The notes beneath the pieces are model-generated. The model was not told where the DNA came from. It searched no databases and saw nothing but the letters and a program-made list of their open reading frames with translations. A stretch of 49,932 bases of DNA from contig NZ_FOCE01000015.1 in assembly GCF_900110025.1 (NCBI RefSeq), positions 1 to 49,932 of the forward strand, read 5' to 3'. The translations under genes were made by a program, and so were the position numbers. The stretch is from Gemmobacter aquatilis (lineage in GTDB: Bacteria > Pseudomonadota > Alphaproteobacteria > Rhodobacterales > Rhodobacteraceae). Every line of letters begins with the position of its first letter. Positions within the stretch are counted from its first letter, which is position 1. Below are positions 32,795-40,850 of this stretch, in pieces.

Positions 32795-33793
32795 TCAGAC
32801 CCGACGGTTGGCACGCGCACCAACGCCTTGCAAAAGCACTGCGAAAATGATGATCAGTCCCTTGATGATCTGCTGCGGATAGGCCGGAACACTCATCAGG
32901 TTCATGATGTTGCCGATCAGGCCCAGGATCAGCACCCCGATCATCGTATTGACCACCGTGCCCTTGCCCCCCGACAATAGCGCCCCGCCGATCACGCAGG
33001 CGGCAATCGCGTCCAGCTCCAGCCCGACGCCGGTGACAGGCGTGCCGACCGCCGTGCGCGCGGTCACGAAGATACCCGCCAGCGCGCTGAGCCCGCCGCA
33101 GATCGCGTAGGCGAGGAATTTGTAGCGCCCGCCCGGCAGGCCCGCCAACCGAACCGCCGTCTCGTTGCTACCGGTGGCCACCGTCAGGCGACCCCAGCTT
33201 GTGCGGCGCAGCAGGAAGATGAAGAGGGCCACGATCACCAGCGCCGCCACTACCGGCCAAGGGGTGCCCAACCCGGGCAGGCCTTTGCTGCCGAAGGTGG
33301 TCAGGATCTGCGCCGTCGGCAGTTCGCGCGGAAAGCGCACCGGCTGGCCGTTCGACAGCATATAGGCCAGCCCGCGCGCCATGGTCATCATCGCCAGTGT
33401 CGCCACGAAGGACGCCATGCCGAAGCCCGCCACCAGCAGCCCGTTCACCGCCCCCAGTGCTGCCCCAAAGGCCACCGCCCCGGCCACGCAGATCAGCAAG
33501 GCGAACCCGCCGTCAAAGGGCAGCGCGGGCATCGCCATGGCCACGCTCATCCCGCCGATGGCTGCGACAGACCCAACCGACAGGTCGATCCCGCCCGTCA
33601 GCACCACCAACAGCATTCCCACCGAAACCAACGCCAGCGGTGCCAGTTGCCGCAGCAGATTGTAGAGGTTCTGCAGCGTCAGGAAATGCTCGGACAGTGC
33701 CGCCGAGGCGATGATCAGCACCGCCAGCATCAGGTAGATATTGTATTTCACCAGAAGCGCCAGAGCCCCCGGACGTGCTGTTTCAGTGGACAT
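32795..33793 (-). CDS. Sugar ABC transporter permease, RbsC type
   Basis: A 332-residue inner membrane protein of the BPD_transp_2 family. Landmarks are VVLTGGIDLSVGSVAAIGGM, VATGSNETAVRLAG and AACVIGGALLSGGKG. It forms the membrane channel with the ATPase whose gene overlaps its start by 11 bases. It is the last gene of the transketolase and importer operon. Confidence 0.93.
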   Translation of the reverse strand: MSTETARPGALALLVKYNIYLMLAVLIIASAALSEHFLTLQNLYNLLRQLAPLALVSVGMLLVVLTGGIDLSVGSVAAIGGMSVAMAMPALPFDGGFALLICVAGAVAFGAALGAVNGLLVAGFGMASFVATLAMMTMARGLAYMLSNGQPVRFPRELPTAQILTTFGSKGLPGLGTPWPVVAALVIVALFIFLLRRTSWGRLTVATGSNETAVRLAGLPGGRYKFLAYAICGGLSALAGIFVTARTAVGTPVTGVGLELDAIAACVIGGALLSGGKGTVVNTMIGVLILGLIGNIMNLMSVPAYPQQIIKGLIIIFAVLLQGVGARANRRV

Positions 33794-35273
33794 GCGCCCG
33801 CCCCATTGCCAGTTCGATGATCCGTTCTTCGGTCAGGCCAGGGCCTAACAGTTCACCGGCGACCCGGCCCGCGCGCATCACAAGGACGCGGTCACACAGG
33901 CCGATCAGCTCGATCATTTCCGAAGACACCACCACCACCGCCGCGCCCTTCGCGGCCAGTTCGTTGATCACGCGGTAGATTTCCACCTTCGCGCCCACAT
34001 CGACGCCGCGCGTCGGCTCGTCCAGCAGCAGCACGTCGCTGCCCGAAACCAGCCATTTCATCAGCGCAACCTTCTGCTGATTGCCGCCCGAGAGCGTGCC
34101 CACCTCGGCCTCAAGGCTGGCGGCTTTCAGTTGCAACTCCTCGCGCAGGGCCTGCGCCGCCGCCCGCTCGGCCCGGGGGCGCAACAGGCCCAGCGGGCCA
34201 AGGTTGGCGTTGACCGCCGTCAGCATCGCATTGGTCAGGATCGGCAGGTTCAAAAGTACGCCCTGCTGCTTGCGATCTTCAGGAAGAAGGCCGATCCCGG
34301 CGCGCACCGCATCGCCGGGGTTGCGGATGCGGATGGCCCTGCCATGCAGCAGAACCTCGCCCGCGCTGCGGGGATCGGCGCCGAACAGGGCGCGCAAGGC
34401 CTCGGTCCGCCCGGAGCCGACCAGACCGCCGATGCCCAGAACCTCGCCCTTGCGGACCGTAAAGCTGACATCGTGAACCTGCGGCGCTGACAGGCCGCGC
34501 ACCTCAAGCGCAACCGGGCCGATTTCGGCCTGACGCGGCGGGAAGAAATCGCTCAGGTCACGACCGATCATCAGGCTGGTCAGCCGGTCATGGTCCAGCG
34601 CCGCGGTGTCCCATGTCCCGACCGTCGCGCCATCTTTCAGCACCGTCACCCGGTCGCACAGCGCAAAGATCTCGTCCAAGCGGTGCGAGATATAGATGAT
34701 GCAGACCCCGCGTTCCCGCAGCTTCCGCACCAGCGTAAACAGTTTTTCCGCTTCATGGGTGGTCAGCACCGCTGTCGGTTCATCCAGCACCAGAATCGAG
34801 CAGTCGCGCGACAGCGCCTTGCAGATTTCGACCACCTGCTGATAGGCCACCGGCAGACCGCCCACCACCTGATCGGGGTCAATGTCGGCAAAGCCCATCC
34901 CGGCCAGCAATTCCGCCGCCCGCGCCCGCATCGCCTTGCGGTCAACCAACACCCGGCGGCCCAGTTGCTTGATCAGGATATTCTCGGCCACGCTCAGGTG
35001 GCGGGCCAACGAGAACTCCTGATAGATCACCGAGATGCCCTTGCCGATGGCGTCCTGCGGGCTGTGGATGGCCACCGGGGCGCCGTCGATGCGGATCTCG
35101 CCGCCCTGGTGGTCATAGGCCCCGGCGAGGATTTTCATCAGCGTGGATTTGCCCGCGCCGTTTTCGCCCATCAGGGCATGAACTTCGCCCGCGCGGGCAG
35201 AAAAACCGGCACCGCGCAGGGCCGCAATGCCGCCAAACTCTTTCGATATGGCCCGCATGTCCAGCCGGTCCAT
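33783..35273 (-). CDS. Sugar ABC transporter ATP-binding protein, RbsA type
   Basis: A 496-residue ATPase with two fused ABC domains. The first has Walker A GENGAGKST at 36-44 and Walker B ILVLDEPTA; the second has the degenerate loop GLVGSGRTE, signature LSGGNQQ and VLLLDEPTRG. The start at 35273 has GGGAGGGG upstream; an earlier start lies in the hairpin region. It energises the permease encoded immediately downstream. It is a paralogue of the ATPase at 4717-6213 but belongs to a separate importer. Confidence 0.94.
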   Translation of the reverse strand: MDRLDMRAISKEFGGIAALRGAGFSARAGEVHALMGENGAGKSTLMKILAGAYDHQGGEIRIDGAPVAIHSPQDAIGKGISVIYQEFSLARHLSVAENILIKQLGRRVLVDRKAMRARAAELLAGMGFADIDPDQVVGGLPVAYQQVVEICKALSRDCSILVLDEPTAVLTTHEAEKLFTLVRKLRERGVCIIYISHRLDEIFALCDRVTVLKDGATVGTWDTAALDHDRLTSLMIGRDLSDFFPPRQAEIGPVALEVRGLSAPQVHDVSFTVRKGEVLGIGGLVGSGRTEALRALFGADPRSAGEVLLHGRAIRIRNPGDAVRAGIGLLPEDRKQQGVLLNLPILTNAMLTAVNANLGPLGLLRPRAERAAAQALREELQLKAASLEAEVGTLSGGNQQKVALMKWLVSGSDVLLLDEPTRGVDVGAKVEIYRVINELAAKGAAVVVVSSEMIELIGLCDRVLVMRAGRVAGELLGPGLTEERIIELAMGRAHVH

Positions 35274-35298
35274 CACAACCCCTCCCTTGCTTGTGGCA

Positions 35299-35319
35299 GC
35301 GGGCCGCGATCCGGCCCGC
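35299..35319 (-). terminator. Hairpin between binding-protein and ATPase genes
   Basis: GCGGGCCG (35299-35306) and CGGCCCGC (35312-35319) form a perfect 8-bp stem with a five-base loop. It lies in the 59-base gap after the binding-protein stop. No T tract follows, so mRNA protection or partial attenuation is more likely than full termination. The other two importer operons have a hairpin at the same place. Confidence 0.5.
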
Positions 35320-35332
35320 CGTGCTGACACTC

Positions 35333-36568
35333 TTAGCCCCGCAGGTCGGTGATCGTCTTGAAAGGAGGAACCGTGTATTTGAAGAAGGGGTTCGCGGTGT
35401 CGGTGTCATAGACCTCGTCCACGGTATCCTTCGTCACGATGGCCGAAGGAAAGTAAGACCCCAGCGGCAGGTTGTTGGCATCCAGCCCCTGATCGAAGAT
35501 CTCGTGGATCAGTTCCACCGCCGCCTGCCCGGTCATCGACCCGGCGTTAAGGCCCGTGACCAGCATGTCGCCTGATTTCACCAGGTCCAGCGCCACGCGG
35601 AACCCATCCGCCGCACAGGCCACCAGAACCTTGCCCTTCAGCCCGGCATTTTCCAGCGCGGTCAGCGCCCCGATGCCCATGAAGTCATTCTCTGCCAGGA
35701 TCAGGTTCAGCGTCGCGCCATGCGCGGTCAGGATGTCTTCCGCCGCATCCAGCCCGCCTTCTTCGGTCCAGAAGCCGACACCCATCGCCTTCACGTCGAA
35801 CTTTGCCTCGGGATAGGTGAAGGAACCGTGGTTCTTCAGCTCCTGAAACTTGTTGAAGCCGGTCAGCATCGCGTCTTCTTTCGACAGGCCAAGGCCAAGC
35901 TGTTCGGACCGCTCATAGATGATGCCGGTGATCAGGCCATTCACCCGGCTTTCCGAGGTCGAGTTGCCCACGGTGCCCAGAATGGCGGCGGCGGTAATCT
36001 GCGCCTCGGCACCCATGGTCTGCGCCACATAGCGGCCTGCCTCGAACCCGTTGCCATAGGGATTGGCCAGCACGGTGGTCACAAGCGGGCTGTCGTCGGG
36101 GACAGTGCCCAGAGCGATCACCGGAATGCCCGCATCAACGGCGCGCTGCGCATCGGCGGCCGCAGCGGCAAGATCGGTCGGGTCCAGCACGATCACATCC
36201 ACGCCCTTGGCGATGAAGGCGTCGATCTGCGCGCTGGTCTTGGCCGGGTCGCCATCGGCCACCTGCACATCCAGCTCATAGCCGTATTCTTCGGCCTTGG
36301 CCTTGGCGGTATCGACCACCGCCACGAACCACGGGTTGCCCAGGGTGATTTCGGTCCAGCCGATCACCAGCTTGTCGTCCGGCGCACGCGGTGCGACGGG
36401 CAGCGCCTTGGCGATGGCGCTGCGGTCGGCCATATCGGGGTCAATCACCCCAGAGAGGGCGGAGTTCGGCAGCAGAGTATAGATCTCGTGTTTGCCTTCA
36501 GCCCATGCCGGGCCGCTCAGCAGCGCAGCCGAAGCCAGCAGCGCAAACGCTTTCGTGACGTGTTTCAT
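35333..36568 (-). CDS. Periplasmic sugar-binding protein, RbsB/Peripla_BP_4 type
   Basis: A 411-residue exported protein with signal peptide MKHVTKAFALLASAALLSGPAWA cleaved near residue 23. The mature protein has the ribose-binding-like fold: VIGWTEITLGNPWFVAVVDTAK, DAFIAKGVDVIVLDPTDLAAA, VDAGIPVIAL and LILAENDFMGIGAL. It is longer than RbsB (about 300), with extra sequence at both ends, closer to xylitol/rhizopine-type binding proteins in size. It captures the substrate for the adjacent ATPase and permease. It lies 75 bases after the transketolase genes and probably shares their transcript. GGGAGAGAG precedes the ATG. Confidence 0.91.
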   Translation of the reverse strand: MKHVTKAFALLASAALLSGPAWAEGKHEIYTLLPNSALSGVIDPDMADRSAIAKALPVAPRAPDDKLVIGWTEITLGNPWFVAVVDTAKAKAEEYGYELDVQVADGDPAKTSAQIDAFIAKGVDVIVLDPTDLAAAAADAQRAVDAGIPVIALGTVPDDSPLVTTVLANPYGNGFEAGRYVAQTMGAEAQITAAAILGTVGNSTSESRVNGLITGIIYERSEQLGLGLSKEDAMLTGFNKFQELKNHGSFTYPEAKFDVKAMGVGFWTEEGGLDAAEDILTAHGATLNLILAENDFMGIGALTALENAGLKGKVLVACAADGFRVALDLVKSGDMLVTGLNAGSMTGQAAVELIHEIFDQGLDANNLPLGSYFPSAIVTKDTVDEVYDTDTANPFFKYTVPPFKTITDLRG

Positions 36569-36643
36569 GCTCTCTCTCCCTTGTGGAAACCCGGGTTGGC
36601 CCCGGGCCTTGCCGCGCACCCTCCCGGCGCGCGGGTCGTCAGA

Positions 36644-37630
36644 TCAGCCGATGATCTCGCGCACCACGGCCTCGATCCCCGGTTCGTCCAGCCGGTAATG
36701 GGCATAAAGATGGCTGGGCGGCGCGATCAGGGCGTATTCGTCGCGGATGCCGTGGCGGCGCAGTTTGCAGGGCCCGCCCTCTTCGGCCAGCACCTCGGCC
36801 ACAGCGGCTCCAAGGCCTCCAAGGATGTTGTGTTCCTCGATGGTCAGGATGAATTTCGACCGGGCGGCGGCCTCCAGAATGGCATCGCGGTCAATGGGTT
36901 TGACCGTCGCCATGTCCAGCACGCCGACGCTGCGCCCCTCGGCGGCCAGCTTGCGCGCCACCTGAACCGCCGGATGCACCGGCAAGCCGCAGGCGATGAT
37001 CGTCACCTCCTCACCGCGCGCATGTTCGATGGCGCGGCCAAAGGTGAAAGGCTGCGTCGGATCATACAGGTCCGGCTCGCGCCCGCGCCCGGTGCGGAAA
37101 TAGATCGGGCGGTCATGGTCGGCGCTGGAGCGGATCGCAGCCTCAAGCTGCGGGCCATCGGCGGTGGAAACCACCGTCAGATCGGCAATCGAGCGCATGG
37201 TGCCGATATCCTCGGTCGCGTGGTGCGAGGTGCCGTAGAAGCCCATGGAAATGCCGGTATGGTGCCCGATCAGCCGCACAGGCAACGCGCAATAGGCCAC
37301 ATCCATGCGGATCTGTTCGCAGGTCAACAGGCCCAGAAACGAGGCGAATGTGGCGACATAGGGCATCATCCCTGTCGTCGCCAGACCGGCAGCGGCGGAC
37401 ACCATGTTCTGCTCGGAAATGCCAAAGCCGATGTAGCGGTCGGGATAACGCTCTGCAAAGCGGTTCAGCCCGTTGGAATATTGCAGGTCGGCAGACCCGG
37501 CCACCACCGGATGCCCCGCCTCGACCAGCGAAATCAGGCCGTTGGACAGATGGTCCAGCCCCGGGTTCTTCATGTTCAACTCGCGGTAATGCCACGAGTT
37601 CGGCGATTGCGGGCGGCTGTGGATTGTCAT
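36644..37630 (-). CDS. Transketolase-like protein, C-terminal subunit
   Basis: A 328-residue protein with the pyrimidine-binding and C-terminal domains of transketolase. The catalytic glutamate that activates thiamine diphosphate is E73 (GFGISEQNM). DRPIYFRTGRGREPDLY and TIEEHNILGGLGAAVAEVL are typical. It makes the active enzyme with the N-terminal subunit encoded just upstream. Split transketolases occur in catabolic operons such as those for apulose 4-phosphate and for sulfo-sugars; housekeeping transketolase is one chain. The substrate here is not known. AAGGTGA precedes the ATG. Confidence 0.9.
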   Translation of the reverse strand: MTIHSRPQSPNSWHYRELNMKNPGLDHLSNGLISLVEAGHPVVAGSADLQYSNGLNRFAERYPDRYIGFGISEQNMVSAAAGLATTGMMPYVATFASFLGLLTCEQIRMDVAYCALPVRLIGHHTGISMGFYGTSHHATEDIGTMRSIADLTVVSTADGPQLEAAIRSSADHDRPIYFRTGRGREPDLYDPTQPFTFGRAIEHARGEEVTIIACGLPVHPAVQVARKLAAEGRSVGVLDMATVKPIDRDAILEAAARSKFILTIEEHNILGGLGAAVAEVLAEEGGPCKLRRHGIRDEYALIAPPSHLYAHYRLDEPGIEAVVREIIG

Positions 37631-37631
37631 G

Positions 37632-38495
37632 TCAGATCACCTTCGACAGGATTTCTTGCCGCGCCGCCTCGGCGTCGGTCGGGTCGAGATAGCCAAGGTG
37701 CCAACCCGGTTCAGTCTCCATGTAGGACACGCCCTTGCCCTTGAGCGTACGGGCGATGATGCAGCAGGGCTGCGTGCGCCCGGCATCGGCCTTGACGCGG
37801 CGCAGGGTGGCGGTCAGCTCCGCAATGTCGTGACCTTCCACCACATGCACCTCCCAGCCGAAGGCGCGCCATTTGGCGTCCAGAGGTTCAATCCCCATCA
37901 CGTCATCGACGGCGCCGTCCAGTTGAAAGCCGTTGCGGTCAACGATGGCGACAAGGCGGTTCAGCCCATGGTGCGCGGCGCTGATCGCAGCCTCCCAGAC
38001 CTGACCCTCCTGCATCTCGCCATCACCCAGCATGACAAAGGTGGTGAAATCGCGGCCCTGCATCCGCCCGCCCAAGGCCATGCCCAGCCCGTTCGACAGC
38101 GCGTGCCCGATGGAGCCGGACGAGAAATCCACCCCCGGCACCTTGCGCATGTCGGGGTGGTCGCCCAGCGGGTTGCCCAGCCGGGTATAGCCGTTCAGCA
38201 CTTCCAGCGGGATATAGCCCTTCTCGGCCAGGATCGGGAACAGCCCCACAGCCGCGTGGCCCTTGCCCATCAGGAAACGGTCGCGATCGGGGTGCTTCGG
38301 ATCAGCCTCCAGCCGCATCACGTCATAGTACAGCGCCGCAAATATCTCGGCGGCCGAAAATACCGAGGTGTAATGCCCCACCTTCGCAATCTCGATCAGG
38401 CGGATGGTCTCCAGCCGGATGAACTGCGCCCGGTCGCGCAGATGCGCGATTTCCGCCTCGGTCGGGCGATTGTCGTTTCTGATTGGTGCGGTCAC
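37632..38495 (-). CDS. Transketolase-like protein, N-terminal subunit
   Basis: A 287-residue thiamine-diphosphate-binding subunit. The cofactor motif starts at GDGEMQEGQVWEA (157-169) and ends with N188 (VDRNGF). DRFLMGKGHAAVGLF and SSGSIGHALSNGLG are also diagnostic. It starts with GTG at 38495 behind GGGGAGG. It heads the operon that continues with the C-terminal subunit and the Rbs-type importer. It is divergent from an aldehyde dehydrogenase across a shared operator, so the aldehyde product of the transketolase may be oxidised by that enzyme; that is inference. Confidence 0.9.
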   Translation of the reverse strand: MTAPIRNDNRPTEAEIAHLRDRAQFIRLETIRLIEIAKVGHYTSVFSAAEIFAALYYDVMRLEADPKHPDRDRFLMGKGHAAVGLFPILAEKGYIPLEVLNGYTRLGNPLGDHPDMRKVPGVDFSSGSIGHALSNGLGMALGGRMQGRDFTTFVMLGDGEMQEGQVWEAAISAAHHGLNRLVAIVDRNGFQLDGAVDDVMGIEPLDAKWRAFGWEVHVVEGHDIAELTATLRRVKADAGRTQPCCIIARTLKGKGVSYMETEPGWHLGYLDPTDAEAARQEILSKVI

Positions 38496-38561
38496 ACCAG
38501 CCTCCCCTTCCAGTCACCGCGTGGGGCGGCAACGAATCCTTGCTTCGGCTTGATGTAGCAT

Positions 38562-38576
38562 CATATATGATATATG
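38562..38576. promoter_or_regulatory. GntR/FCD operator candidate (shared palindrome, site 2)
   Basis: CATATAT-G-ATATATG is a perfect 15-bp palindrome around a central base and contains the shared 13-mer ATATATGATATAT. It lies in the 107-base gap between the divergent transketolase (38495) and aldehyde dehydrogenase (38603) genes. The perfect symmetry makes it the best single site of the three. Confidence 0.7.
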
Positions 38577-38602
38577 TCACCGGGAAAATTCGGGAGGAAA
38601 CG

Positions 38603-40099
38603 ATGACTCTGACACTGACACGCAGCGACATTGCCGCGATCCGCGCGCGGCTTCAGCTCAAGGGGCAGGCTTTCATCGACGGGCGGTTTGTCGATGCGGC
38701 TTCGGGGGCGACCTTCGCCAATATCTCGCCCCGCGACGGGCAGGTGATCGCACAGGTCGCCTCTTGCGATGCCGAGGATGTGGACCGCGCCGTGCGCGCT
38801 GCCCGCCGCGCCTTTGAGGCGGGCGTCTGGCGCGACCAAAGCCCCAAGGCCCGCAAGAAGGTGCTGCAACGCTTTGCCGCCCTGTTCGAGGCGCATATGG
38901 ATGAATTGGCGGTGCTGGAAACGCTGGATATGGGCAAGCCCATCACCGAAAGTCGCACCATCGACGTGAATGTCGTTCTGGATACGCTGCAATGGTATGC
39001 CGAATGCCCCGACAAGCTGTATGACGAGATCGCCCCCACCGGCCCCGGTCAGTTGGGCATGATCACGCGAGAGCCGATTGGTGTTGTGGCGGCCGTGGTG
39101 CCGTGGAATTTCCCCATGCTGATGGCAGCGTGGAAGCTGGCCCCGGCGTTGGCCACCGGCAATTCGGTGATCCTGAAACCGGCAGAACAATCACCGCTGA
39201 CCGCGCTGCGGCTGGCCGAACTGGCCGCCGAGGCCGGGATTCCCGATGGCGTCTTCAACGTGCTGCCGGGGTTTGGCCCGACGGCAGGCAAGGCGCTTGG
39301 CCTGCATATGGACGTGGATTGCGTGGCTTTCACCGGGTCGGGTGAGGTGGGCAAGTTGTTCCTGCAATATGCCGGGCAGTCGAACATGAAGCGGGTCTAT
39401 CTGGAGTGCGGCGGCAAATCGCCCAACATCATTCTGGATGACGTGCCCGAATTGCGCATCGCCGCCGAACGCGCCGCCACCGCGATCTGCTTCAATCAGG
39501 GCGAGGTTTGCGTCGCCCCCTCGCGCCTGATCCTGTCGGAGAAGATTCAGGACCAGTTTCTGGACATCGTGGTAGAAACGGCCCGCGCCATCCACCCCGG
39601 CGATCCGCTTGACCCCGATACCCGGCTGGGTGCGCTGGTGGAATCCGGCCACCGCGACCGGGTGGAAGGCTATATCGCCAAAGGTCAGGCCGAGGGGGCG
39701 CGGCTGGTTCTGGGGGGGGCGCGGCCCGAAACCAATCTGGCGGGCTATTACGTCAACCCCACCATCTTTGCCGATGTGAAAAACTCAATGGCCATCGCGC
39801 AGGAGGAAATCTTCGGTCCGGTGCTGTCAACCATCACTGTCAAAGATGATGAAGAGGCGGTGCGCGTGGCCAATGACACCTCTTACGGTCTGGCTGCGGC
39901 GGTCTGGACCCGAGACCTGAGCCGGGCGCACAAGATGGCGCGCAAGCTGCGGGCGGGGACGGTCTGGGTCAACTGCTATGACCATGGTGATGTGACCGTG
40001 CCTTTCGGCGGCTTCAAACAGTCGGGCAACGGGCGCGACAAGTCGCTGCACGCGCTGGACAAATACACCGAACTGAAAACGACCTGGATCGAGCTCTGA
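38603..40099 (+). CDS. NAD(P)-dependent aldehyde dehydrogenase
   Basis: A 498-residue aldehyde dehydrogenase. The catalytic residues are N169 (VVPWNFP), K192 (LKPAEQS), E268 (LECGGKSPN) and C303 (NQGEVCVAPSR). The length and LECGGKS motif fit the PuuC/betaine aldehyde dehydrogenase group. ATG 38603 has GGGAGG upstream; earlier in-frame starts pass through the operator. It is divergent from the transketolase operon and ends four bases from the convergent GntR gene. A tetraloop terminator follows. A short-chain or sugar-derived aldehyde is the likely substrate. Confidence 0.92.
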   Translation: MTLTLTRSDIAAIRARLQLKGQAFIDGRFVDAASGATFANISPRDGQVIAQVASCDAEDVDRAVRAARRAFEAGVWRDQSPKARKKVLQRFAALFEAHMDELAVLETLDMGKPITESRTIDVNVVLDTLQWYAECPDKLYDEIAPTGPGQLGMITREPIGVVAAVVPWNFPMLMAAWKLAPALATGNSVILKPAEQSPLTALRLAELAAEAGIPDGVFNVLPGFGPTAGKALGLHMDVDCVAFTGSGEVGKLFLQYAGQSNMKRVYLECGGKSPNIILDDVPELRIAAERAATAICFNQGEVCVAPSRLILSEKIQDQFLDIVVETARAIHPGDPLDPDTRLGALVESGHRDRVEGYIAKGQAEGARLVLGGARPETNLAGYYVNPTIFADVKNSMAIAQEEIFGPVLSTITVKDDEEAVRVANDTSYGLAAAVWTRDLSRAHKMARKLRAGTVWVNCYDHGDVTVPFGGFKQSGNGRDKSLHALDKYTELKTTWIEL

Positions 40100-40103
40100 G
40101 ACC

Positions 40104-40787
40104 TCAGGGGGTGGCTTCGGCCACCCCTTTTGCCTCAAGCCAGTCCACCATCACAACGCCGACCCCGATGTCATCCTGAATGGCGCGGCGGGCGGCTTCG
40201 GCATCGCGGGCGGCAAGGGCACGCAGCAGCGGATAGTGGCCATGGTCGCCACTGGCCAGCACCCGCGTCGGCGTGTTCAGGTGATAGAGGTGGATCAGCG
40301 GCCCCATCTGGGCCCACATCGCCTCAATCGTGGCGTAAAGCAGCGGCATCTCGGCGGCTGCGGCCAGCCGGAAATGGAACTCGCGGTTCACCCGCGACGC
40401 TTCCAGAGGATCATGCGCCGCAGCTTCGGTAAAGGCGGCCTGCAAACGCTCCAGCGCGGCAAGCCCGGCGGGCGCAATCTTGCGCGCCGCCTGCGCTGCG
40501 GCCTCGCCCTCCAGATGGTGGCGGATCAGCTGGATTTCCCGCAGCTCCGGCGCGGTCAAGCGGCGCACATGGATCGAGGTCGCCGCCCGCATTTCCAGCG
40601 CACGTTCGGTCACAAGGCGAAAGATCGCCTCGCGCACCGGGGTAATCGACACGCCCAACTGCTCGGCAAGGCTGGCGATGGTCAGCCGCTCGCCCGGCTC
40701 ATACCTGCCATCCATCAGCGAGGCGCGGATCGTGCCATAGACCTGTTCGGACAGGTTGCCCTTGGCGATCTTCGGCAACGGACTCAT
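40104..40787 (-). CDS. GntR-family regulator, FCD subfamily
   Basis: A 227-residue regulator. The winged helix-turn-helix lies at about residues 12-75 (ERLTIASLAEQLGVSITPVREAIFRL). The FCD effector domain follows, with probable metal-binding residues H138 (NREFHF) and H182/H184 (DHGHYP). FCD regulators bind sugar acids or other carboxylates and AT-rich palindromes. It probably recognises the ATATATGATATAT sites at 31.9, 38.6 and 42.5 kb. It follows the GMC oxidoreductase gene by 63 bases on the same strand and may be co-transcribed with it, which would give autoregulation through site 3. Confidence 0.91.
   Translation of the reverse strand: MSPLPKIAKGNLSEQVYGTIRASLMDGRYEPGERLTIASLAEQLGVSITPVREAIFRLVTERALEMRAATSIHVRRLTAPELREIQLIRHHLEGEAAAQAARKIAPAGLAALERLQAAFTEAAAHDPLEASRVNREFHFRLAAAAEMPLLYATIEAMWAQMGPLIHLYHLNTPTRVLASGDHGHYPLLRALAARDAEAARRAIQDDIGVGVVMVDWLEAKGVAEATP
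40108..40131 (+). terminator. Intrinsic terminator of aldehyde dehydrogenase, inside GntR gene end
   Basis: GGGGTGGC (40108-40115), loop TTCG, GCCACCCC (40120-40127) and TTTT (40128-40131) make a textbook rho-independent terminator for the plus strand. It starts nine bases after the aldehyde dehydrogenase stop. The whole stem is coding sequence for the last residues of the convergent GntR protein (VAEATP on the minus strand). Confidence 0.85.
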
Positions 40788-40850
40788 CTCACCCCCTACG
40801 GCAGTTTTCCCATCATCGCAGCCTCGGGCCTGCCCGGCAAGGTGGCCTCC

